Below the pieces are notes generated by a model. It was not told where the DNA came from, did not search any database, and saw nothing but the letters and a program-made list of their open reading frames with translations. Of a DNA stretch of 9,147 nt, positions 1-5,149 are shown in pieces (positions within the stretch are counted from its first letter, which is position 1; every line of letters begins with the position of its first letter). A program made the position numbers and the translations under genes. The stretch spans positions 1-9,147 of the forward strand of contig JAGDBH010000113.1 in the NCBI GenBank assembly GCA_017959135.1. Reading direction: 5' to 3'. Origin of the DNA: Succinivibrio sp. (GTDB lineage: Bacteria > Pseudomonadota > Gammaproteobacteria > Enterobacterales > Succinivibrionaceae).

Positions 1-353
1 GGTAATTGTCGATGAATGGTTTTACTAAAATAAACCAACATAAGTATTAAAGGAATAATACCTATTATTCCTACTGCTGCTAATCGATCTAGGATAGATG
101 AATGTCCTCCAACTTGTTTACTTGTTCCCAATAGAGGATTGTTAATAAACTCATCGTAAAGAACTCTGAGTTTAACATCCATACCGCCATCAAGAGACTG
201 AGCCTGTGGATTATGGCATCCTTTGCAGCGAAAAGGGCATCCCTGAGTGAAAATAACATAGCGAATACCAGGGCCATCAACAATTGATTCGTTAACAGCA
301 CCAGCAATTCTTAAAGTGGTTTCGTCTAGTATTGAAAGATCTGAGCCGGACAT
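1..353 (-). CDS. nrdG: NrdG activase N-terminus joined in frame to an O-antigen polymerase-like C-terminal segment (partial)
   Basis: The frame starts at ATG 353 and stays open to the left edge (117 visible codons). Residues about 14-60 match the class III ribonucleotide reductase activase NrdG: LRIAGAVNESIVDGPGIR followed by the radical SAM cluster motif CxxxCxxC (C39, C43, C46) and HNPQ. NrdG uses a [4Fe-4S] cluster and S-adenosylmethionine to make the glycyl radical on NrdD. The family next has NPLL followed by a glycine-rich SAM-binding stretch (SGGEP). Here NNPLLG (71-76) is followed by GGHSSILDRLAAVGIIG and a hydrophobic segment. This is the pattern of the C-terminal part of Wzy/O-antigen ligase-type membrane polymerases, not NrdG. 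The tail is also richer in ATA codons. The join falls around residues 61-76. As read, the product lacks the SAM-binding half and should be inactive as an activase. It could be genuine recombination or an assembly chimera. The NrdG identity of the head is firm, the polymerase identity of the tail moderate. Confidence 0.8.
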   Translation of the reverse strand, partial: MSGSDLSILDETTLRIAGAVNESIVDGPGIRYVIFTQGCPFRCKGCHNPQAQSLDGGMDVKLRVLYDEFINNPLLGTSKQVGGHSSILDRLAAVGIIGIIPLILMLVYFSKTIHRQL

Positions 354-371
354 TTTACCTGTATTCTTAAT

Positions 372-416
372 GAAAAAACGCCTTATCATCCAATCTTCAG
401 ATTAGACTCAAGGCGT
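372..416 (-). terminator. Intercistronic hairpin with T-run between the glycyl radical gene and nrdG
   Basis: Read on the minus strand, ACGCCTT (416-410) pairs with AAGGCGT (384-378), and TTTTTT follows directly. Inside it a second stem TCTAATC/GATTGGA closes a TGAA tetraloop, giving a long two-part hairpin. This has the form of a Rho-independent terminator. It lies 24 nt beyond the stop of the small gene and about 25 nt before the nrdG start, so it would end or attenuate the nrdD transcript before nrdG. The outer stem is only 7 bp, so readthrough is likely. Confidence 0.55.
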
Positions 417-439
417 CTGAGAACTAAAAGATGAATTTA

Positions 440-598
440 TTAAACGTGCATGTGTTTTACACGATCTCGTTCTTCGGCTTTCTTGCCATCATTGAAGCGA
501 TCAAGAGTACCAACCAGATAACCGGTTACACGTCTGATTCTCTCGAATTTAACACCTTCGCCGACAATACCATTACGAGCATGTAGTCTAGTTTGCAT
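440..598 (-). CDS. Stand-alone glycyl radical domain of class III ribonucleotide reductase (52 aa)
   Basis: The 52-residue product contains ERIRRVTGYL (19-28) and then DRFNDGKKAEERDRVKH (33-49). This is the signature of the C-terminal end of NrdD, where E. coli reads about RRVCGYL...FNAGK...RRVKHL and the glycine of the GYL motif (Gly681) carries the radical. Gly26 is the equivalent here. The neighbouring large NrdD chain lacks this motif, so the small protein probably docks into it as the radical-bearing subunit and is activated by NrdG. The start is ATG 598, preceded by GAGAGGA at good Shine-Dalgarno spacing. The gene is in the same reading frame as nrdD, 63 nt downstream, but three in-frame stops (TAA, TAA, TGA) separate them, so a simple frameshift does not explain the split. 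The closest functional parallel I know is GrcA/YfiD, the spare glycyl radical domain of pyruvate formate-lyase. Family assignment is strong; function as a separate subunit is inference. Confidence 0.9.
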   Translation of the reverse strand: MQTRLHARNGIVGEGVKFERIRRVTGYLVGTLDRFNDGKKAEERDRVKHMHV

Positions 599-661
599 TG
601 TTCACGTCCTCTCAAATAATAATAAAATTGCTGTAGATTTTTCAATTGGTTAATAAAACTT

Positions 662-2926
662 TTAACCAGTGCAGATGCATCCAACACCTAGCTTACGTAA
701 TCTTTCGATGCTTACGCCCTCGCCGTCCTTTCGACCGCATCTTGGGCAGGTATCTCCGATAACACCAACGTAATTACATACAGGGCAGCGGTCAACAGGA
801 TGGTTAATAGAACCATAATTTACACCGCATTCCTTCATATAAAGAATTACGTCCTCGAAAGCTTTAACGTTCTTGGTTAAATCGCCATCCATTTCAACGT
901 AGGAAATAGAACCTGCGTTACATAACTCATGGAATGGACCTTCAGTTTTAATCTTTTCTGCTGCAGAAATTTCGTAGTAAACAGGAACATGGAAGCTGTT
1001 AGTATAGTAATCCCTGTCTGTTACTCCAGGTATGCTTCCATACAGTTTTCTATCTAACTTAACAAAACGTCCTGACAGACCTTCAGCTGGTGTTGAGAAC
1101 AATGAGAAATTCAGACCGGATTCAACCATCTTCTTGTCTGTTAACTCTCTCATATGTTTAATAATCTTGTAGCCTAAATCGAAAGCTTCCTTACTTTCTC
1201 CATGATGCTTACCGATCAGAGCAACAAGACACTCAGCTAAACCAATAAATCCTACAGAAAGAGAACCGTTTTTAATTACATCCTCAATTGTATCTTCAGG
1301 ATTTAATTTTTCAGAGTCAATCCAAACACCCTGTCCCATTAAGAAAGGATAGTTTAGAACCTGCTTTTTAGCAATGATATTGAATCTATCCATCAGCTGA
1401 TCGAAGACCATATATACCATTTTGTCTAGTGAATCAAAGAATTTGCTGATTGATCCATGAGCTTCAATAGCAAGACGAGGTAGATTTACAGTAGTAAATG
1501 ACAGATTTCCACGGCCAGGAATGATTTCCTTGGTCTTATCATAATAGTTACCAAATACACGGGTTCTGCAGCCCATTACAGCAAGTTCTGTCTCAGGATG
1601 ACCTTCCTTGTAGTACTGCATGTTGTATGGTGCATCTAGGAATGAGAAATTAGGGAACAGTCTCTTTGCAGATACCTTACATGCAAGTTCAAACAGATCG
1701 AAGTTTGGATCACCTGGCTTGGTATTGATTCCATCCTTTACCTTAAAAATCTGTACAGGGAAAATTGGAGTTTCACCACCGCCTAGACCAGCGTCAGTTG
1801 CCATCAGAACATTCTTCATCAGCATACGCTGTTCAGGAGTAGTACCTGTACCATAGTTGATAGATGAGAATGGTACCTGAGCACCAGCTCTAGACTGCAT
1901 AGAGTTAAGGTTATGAATAAGAGCTTCCATTGCCTGATAGGTTTCTCTCTCAGTAAGCTTTAGAGCTTCACTCATAACATAATCTGTATCAGAATCGATA
2001 TTTGATGATTCATACTTTGAAAGAATCTCTTTAACCTTGTCTTTGATGATTGAAGAAACTTCATCTGACAGGCAGGTTTTGTGCTTAGCATAAAGCTCTT
2101 TACACAAATCCTTTAATTCCTTTACATCTATATCATCATTTCTTAAGCATACAGATAGAACTTTACATAGATGCTTTGAATAAGAAATAGCAACGTATGG
2201 AGCAAGGTCATACTCAAATAAAGGAATTGACTGACCACCATGCTGATCATTCTGGTTTGACTGAATGGCAATACAGCATAGAGCTGCAGCAGACTGAATT
2301 GACTGAGGCTCACGAAGGAAACCATGTCCAGTGCTGAATCCACGCTCAAACAGCCCCTTCAGACTGATCTGACAGCAGTTGATGGTTAGCATGTAGAAAT
2401 CTAAATCATGGATATGAATGTCGCCACGAGAATGAGCAATAGAATGCTCTGGACGTAAAACATATCTGCGAACATAATCCTTTGCACCTTCAGAACCGAA
2501 TCTTAACATCAGACCCATAGGAGCGTTTGCATCAATATTTGCATTCTCTCTCTTAAGATCCATGTCTGCAGTGCTCTTAGAGGTAAGATCTCTATAGATT
2601 TTAGTCAGATCATTATTATATGTTCTGACCTTGGTTCTGTTCTGACGATACAGAATGAAGTTCTTGGCCTCAGCAGCCATACCTTCTTTAATCAGAACCT
2701 TTTCAATAATATCCTGAGTATTTTCTACTGAAGGAGCTTCTAGATTCTGCTTTTCAATCTCGTTTACAACCTGACGTGTAAACTTCTGTACGAGTTCTTC
2801 CTCATAAGCTGATGTAGATTTATCGTCTGGATGCGCTGAAATCAAAGATTTTCTAATTGCGTTTGATATCTTATCTTCGTTAAAAGATACCTTTCTTCCA
2901 TCTCTTTTTACAATAAATCTGATCAT
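662..2926 (-). CDS. nrdD: Anaerobic (class III) ribonucleoside-triphosphate reductase, large chain lacking the glycyl radical motif
   Basis: This 754-residue protein reduces ribonucleoside triphosphates to deoxyribonucleotides without oxygen. Residues 1 to about 95 form an ATP cone, the allosteric nucleotide-binding domain (VKRDGR at 6-11). The 10-stranded barrel core follows, with HIHDLDFY (171-178), the Cys pair NCC (C184/C185), NDQHGGQSIPLFEYDLAP (226-243), and the finger-loop motif MGCRTR, whose C453 should be the thiyl radical cysteine. A zinc ribbon closes the protein: CPVC (714-717) and CPRC (727-730). In most NrdD proteins RVxGYL follows the ribbon. Here the chain instead ends IERLRKLGVGCICTG, and the radical motif is in the next small gene. 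Start ATG 2926 fits the family N-terminus; the ribosome site is weak (CGGA). The activase gene follows downstream. NrdR and oxygen regulation are expected for this family, but no clear NrdR or FNR box was found. Confidence 0.96.
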   Translation of the reverse strand: MIRFIVKRDGRKVSFNEDKISNAIRKSLISAHPDDKSTSAYEEELVQKFTRQVVNEIEKQNLEAPSVENTQDIIEKVLIKEGMAAEAKNFILYRQNRTKVRTYNNDLTKIYRDLTSKSTADMDLKRENANIDANAPMGLMLRFGSEGAKDYVRRYVLRPEHSIAHSRGDIHIHDLDFYMLTINCCQISLKGLFERGFSTGHGFLREPQSIQSAAALCCIAIQSNQNDQHGGQSIPLFEYDLAPYVAISYSKHLCKVLSVCLRNDDIDVKELKDLCKELYAKHKTCLSDEVSSIIKDKVKEILSKYESSNIDSDTDYVMSEALKLTERETYQAMEALIHNLNSMQSRAGAQVPFSSINYGTGTTPEQRMLMKNVLMATDAGLGGGETPIFPVQIFKVKDGINTKPGDPNFDLFELACKVSAKRLFPNFSFLDAPYNMQYYKEGHPETELAVMGCRTRVFGNYYDKTKEIIPGRGNLSFTTVNLPRLAIEAHGSISKFFDSLDKMVYMVFDQLMDRFNIIAKKQVLNYPFLMGQGVWIDSEKLNPEDTIEDVIKNGSLSVGFIGLAECLVALIGKHHGESKEAFDLGYKIIKHMRELTDKKMVESGLNFSLFSTPAEGLSGRFVKLDRKLYGSIPGVTDRDYYTNSFHVPVYYEISAAEKIKTEGPFHELCNAGSISYVEMDGDLTKNVKAFEDVILYMKECGVNYGSINHPVDRCPVCNYVGVIGDTCPRCGRKDGEGVSIERLRKLGVGCICTG

Positions 2927-2988
2927 ACTTAAGTCCGTACTTCTAAAGAATATTTTTTTTCTTAAAAATTATATATTTAGAATTTAAA

Positions 2989-3018
2989 TATATATAATTC
3001 AACAAGTTAGTTATTCAA
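2989..3018 (-). promoter_or_regulatory. Candidate nrdD promoter
   Basis: On the minus strand TTGAAT (3018-3013) stands 16-18 nt before TATATA (2996-2989 region), about 65 nt upstream of the nrdD start. The -10 region lies in a nearly palindromic AT stretch (2967-2999, arms AATTATATATTT and AAATATATATAATT). Further upstream an ATTGT/ACAAT inverted repeat (3021-3041) could be an operator. AT richness makes chance matches likely. Confidence 0.35.
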
Positions 3019-3082
3019 ACATTGTCTATATTATGTACAATCATCCCCCCTAATTCAAGGCAAAAAAATTCTCTCTCGCCTC

Positions 3083-3150
3083 TTGACAGAATTTTGTCTA
3101 AAATTAAATTCAGCTATCTTGACAAGAAAAAATGTTCTACAAATTATTAT
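3083..3150 (+). promoter_or_regulatory. Candidate earP promoter with two TTGACA boxes
   Basis: Perfect TTGACA hexamers occur at 3083-3088 and 3119-3124. The first has only a weak partner, TTAAAT at 3104, at a short 15-nt spacing. The second is followed at 19-20 nt by TTATTA/TATTAT (3144-3150), which would start transcription only a few bases before the earP ATG. The first box sits in a small inverted repeat, GACA(N6)TGTC (3085-3098), a possible operator. Which box is used cannot be decided from sequence. Confidence 0.35.
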
Positions 3151-3159
3151 GTTAGGTGA

Positions 3160-4209
3160 ATGAAGTTGATTGATGTTTTCTGTGACGTTATCGATAATTT
3201 TGGTGATGCTGGAGTTTGTTTGAGACTCTGTAGAGATTTTTCAAAAAAAAATTTTGAGGTTCGTCTATTTTGTAATAATGTTAATATATTGAACAAAATC
3301 ACAAATTCAGAAGATAATTCCAACCGATTTTTAAGCCTTTTATCGTGGTCTGATAACATAAGTAGTTACACACCTTCAGAAGTAGTTATTCAGGCCTTTT
3401 CTGTAAGGCTTCCTGAAGAACTGATTAAAAAAATCAAAACAAAAAAATCCACTGTCGTAAATCTTGAATACCTTACTGCGGAGACCTTCGCAGAAGACTG
3501 TCATAAACTACCCTCATATTCAGATGGAATAGAAAGTTACTTTTTCTTTCCTGGCTTTACCAAGAAAACAGGTGGAGTTGTAATAGAGGATTCCTTCCTA
3601 AAGAAGATAAAGACTAAAAAAACGGAAGACTCAAGGAGTATAACTTTATTCAGCTATGAGAATAACAAGGTTGAAACAGTAGTTAATTCATTAAGCCAAA
3701 AGAAGTTAATTCTCAACATATTTGAAGGAAAAGGACTAAACAACTTTAATAACCTGTTTAAATTAAATCTGAAAACAGGCGATCAGGTTAAGATTAAAGA
3801 ACTAACTGTTAACGTTCTCCCAATGGTAAGTCAGGATGAATACGACTCTTATCTGATTGATTCATACATCAATCTAGTAAGAGGAGAAGATTCAATTGTC
3901 AGAGCAATGCTTACCGGAAATCCATTCCTATGGCATATATATCCTCAGGAAGAAGATGCTCATAAAGTAAAGATAGATGCGCTTTTCGACAGAATGAGCG
4001 AAGTATGTACAAATAAGAATGATGTTGAGAAACTAAGAAAAATAACTCTCAGCTACAACGGTTTTTCTGACTACCTAGACAATATCGATCTTATAGATTT
4101 CTACGACAGCTGGAAGAGACTATCAGAGGAATGGTCAGCACACCTTATTTCTTTAGGATCTCTGACCAATAACTTAATCTCATTCCTAAAAACAAAGACT
4201 AATTTTTAG
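3160..4209 (+). CDS. earP: EarP, elongation factor P arginine rhamnosyltransferase
   Basis: EarP transfers rhamnose from dTDP-rhamnose to Arg32 of elongation factor P in the cytoplasm, activating EF-P to rescue ribosomes at polyproline. The 349 residues carry the family landmarks in order: IDVFCDVIDNFGDAGVCLRL (4-23), where D12 and D16 match the essential aspartates known from Pseudomonas EarP; NLEYLTAE (101-108); FFFPGFTKKTGG (128-139); and RGEDSIVRA (241-249) followed by LWHIYPQEEDAHKVK (257-271), which form the nucleotide-sugar pocket of this GT-B enzyme. The length is slightly below the usual 370-390. The substrate gene efp lies 310 bases downstream on the same strand, the standard pairing. 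The start is fixed by the conserved N-terminus. Its AGG is only about 3 nt from the ATG, and a four-codon ORF (ATG 3149 to TGA 3163) overlaps the start, so initiation may be coupled. dTDP-rhamnose synthesis genes must lie elsewhere. Confidence 0.97.
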   Translation: MKLIDVFCDVIDNFGDAGVCLRLCRDFSKKNFEVRLFCNNVNILNKITNSEDNSNRFLSLLSWSDNISSYTPSEVVIQAFSVRLPEELIKKIKTKKSTVVNLEYLTAETFAEDCHKLPSYSDGIESYFFFPGFTKKTGGVVIEDSFLKKIKTKKTEDSRSITLFSYENNKVETVVNSLSQKKLILNIFEGKGLNNFNNLFKLNLKTGDQVKIKELTVNVLPMVSQDEYDSYLIDSYINLVRGEDSIVRAMLTGNPFLWHIYPQEEDAHKVKIDALFDRMSEVCTNKNDVEKLRKITLSYNGFSDYLDNIDLIDFYDSWKRLSEEWSAHLISLGSLTNNLISFLKTKTNF

Positions 4210-4305
4210 AAAAATAAAAAAAAGATAAAAACAAAATACAATTTAAAACCAATTAATAGATAAAAAAGTTGTCTAAAAGTAGTAAACATGCCTTTAAATC
4301 TGTTA

Positions 4306-4350
4306 GAATGTCACGTTATATTTTCACTCTTGTATAATAGAGTGACATTC
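4306..4350 (+). promoter_or_regulatory. Candidate efp promoter framed by a 9-bp perfect inverted repeat
   Basis: GAATGTCAC (4306-4314) and GTGACATTC (4342-4350) are perfect inverted repeats. An inner pair TTATA (4316-4320)/TATAA (4333-4337) extends the symmetry. A consensus -10 TATAAT lies at 4333-4338 with ATGTCA (4309-4314, 4 of 6 to TTGACA) 18 nt upstream. Transcription would begin near 4345, giving a leader of about 175 nt. The symmetry around the -10 suggests a repressor operator or a hairpin. The rest of the gap (4210-4305) is A-rich with no gene or clear terminator for earP. Confidence 0.45.
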
Positions 4351-4384
4351 AGAAGATGCTCTGTGTAGTTCACACTAAGTTAGC

Positions 4385-4410
4385 GTTTAAATTGTTTAAA
4401 TCAGTTTAAT
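4385..4410 (+). repeat. Three tandem GTTTAAAT-like units in the efp leader
   Basis: GTTTAAAT occurs at 4385-4392 and 4394-4401, and GTTTAAT at 4404-4410, a period of 9-10 bases or about one DNA turn. The units lie between the candidate promoter and the leader hairpin. They could be a protein-binding array, a second weak promoter or low-complexity AT sequence. Confidence 0.5.
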
Positions 4411-4415
4411 AGAAT

Positions 4416-4483
4416 GGCAGGGACCGCATAAGACATCATGAACAATATATTTTATTGTTAATGGCTGGATTAATGTCCTTGCC
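4416..4483 (+). promoter_or_regulatory. Structured leader RNA upstream of efp
   Basis: GGCAGGGAC (4416-4424) pairs with GTCCTTGCC (4475-4483), nine pairs with one G-U. Inside, AACAATA (4441-4447) pairs with TATTGTT (4453-4459) over a 5-nt loop, extended past a mismatch by CAT/ATG. Internal loops of 12 and 11 nt separate the stems. GACAT (4432-4436) can instead pair with ATGTC (4473-4477), which would break the outer stem, so two exclusive folds are possible. It ends 36 nt before the efp ATG. I do not recognise it as a known riboswitch family. Confidence 0.5.
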
Positions 4484-4519
4484 TATAGATTTAAATTTAA
4501 TTATTCAAAGGGTTTAATA

Positions 4520-5083
4520 ATGAAATTAGCTCAAGAAATCCGCACTGGCAACGTAATCATGTTAAATGGCAATCCTATGGTTGTTCAGAAGACTGAGTAC
4601 AGCAAATCAGGCCGTAACGCTGCAGTTGTAAAAATGAAGTTAAAGAACCTGTTATCAAACGGTGGTACCGAAACTGTTTTCCGTGCTGACGACCGTTTAG
4701 ATGACGTTGTTCTAGAGCGTAAAGAGTGCACCTACTCATACTACGGTGATCCACTATACGTATTCATGGATGAAGAATTCAATCAGTACGAGATTGAGAA
4801 AGACAACATGGGTGATGTTCTAAACTACCTAGTTGACGGTATGGAAGATATCTGCCAGGTTACTTTCTACAATGGTAAGGCTATCTCTGTTGAGTTACCT
4901 ATCACCATCGTTCGTGAAGTTGAGTACACCGAGCCAGCAGTTAAGGGCGATACCTCAGGTAAGGTTGTTAAGCCAGCTCGTCTAGCTGTAACTGGTTATG
5001 AAATCTCAGTTCCAGATTTCGTAAACATCGGCGACAAGATCGAAATCGATACTCGTACCAACGAGTTCAAGAAGCGTGTTTAA
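4520..5083 (+). CDS. efp: Elongation factor P (arginine-modified type)
   Basis: This 187-residue protein has the usual EF-P length and three beta domains: an N-terminal KOW-like domain (1 to about 63) and two OB folds (about 66-129 and 130-187). EF-P binds between the ribosomal P and E sites and promotes peptide-bond formation at consecutive prolines. The loop reaching the peptidyl transferase centre reads [11 protein letters not shown], with Arg32 at the tip. This is the residue rhamnosylated by EarP, in contrast to the Lys34 of E. coli-type EF-P modified by EpmA/EpmB. The C-terminal EIDTRTNEF is the classic family signature. ATG 4520 follows AAGGG with 7 nt spacing. Codon use looks more biased than in its neighbours (CGT for arginine, GTT for valine), as expected for an abundant translation factor. 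A hairpin at 5120-5149 may end its transcript, but it lies inside the inserted IS, so the native terminator may have been displaced. Confidence 0.98.
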   Translation: MKLAQEIRTGNVIMLNGNPMVVQKTEYSKSGRNAAVVKMKLKNLLSNGGTETVFRADDRLDDVVLERKECTYSYYGDPLYVFMDEEFNQYEIEKDNMGDVLNYLVDGMEDICQVTFYNGKAISVELPITIVREVEYTEPAVKGDTSGKVVKPARLAVTGYEISVPDFVNIGDKIEIDTRTNEFKKRV

Positions 5084-5107
5084 TTTTTAATTTAAACATA
5101 ATCTTCA

Positions 5108-5120
5108 AACCCAACCTCCG
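5108..5120 (+). repeat. Left terminal inverted repeat of the IS
   Basis: AACCCAACCTCCG matches the reverse complement of the right end (AACCTAACCTCCG) at 12 of 13 positions. It lies 13 nt beyond the transposase stop codon. Confidence 0.75.
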
Positions 5121-5149
5121 CAGATCATAGTTACTAATTTTTGATCTGC
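5120..5149. repeat. Left subterminal hairpin over the transposase stop
   Basis: GCAGATCA (5120-5127) pairs with TGATCTGC (5142-5149) around a 14-nt loop that contains the transposase stop codon TAG (5136-5134). Read on the plus strand it is followed by TTCTTT and could act as a weak terminator for efp. On the minus strand no T-run follows. Confidence 0.6.

Noticed and set aside
89..307. A 72-codon open frame on the minus strand inside nrdG
   Set aside because: It is out of frame with the recognisable NrdG radical SAM motif and is a shadow of it.
599..661. A frameshift or sequencing error splitting a single nrdD gene
   Set aside because: The two parts are already in the same frame, and the gap holds three in-frame stops (TAA, TAA, TGA) plus a good ribosome site before the small gene. 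A single error cannot explain this, and stop readthrough of all three is unlikely.
1620..1856. Plus-strand open frame inside nrdD
   Set aside because: It is antisense to the conserved core of NrdD and shows no recognisable motif; similar frames antisense to the transposase and GGDEF genes were dropped for the same reason.
3021..3041. NrdR or FNR box upstream of nrdD
   Set aside because: ATTGT/ACAAT is an inverted repeat around CTATAT, but it does not match the NrdR consensus well and no TTGAT(N4)ATCAA site was found. It is mentioned only as a possible operator.
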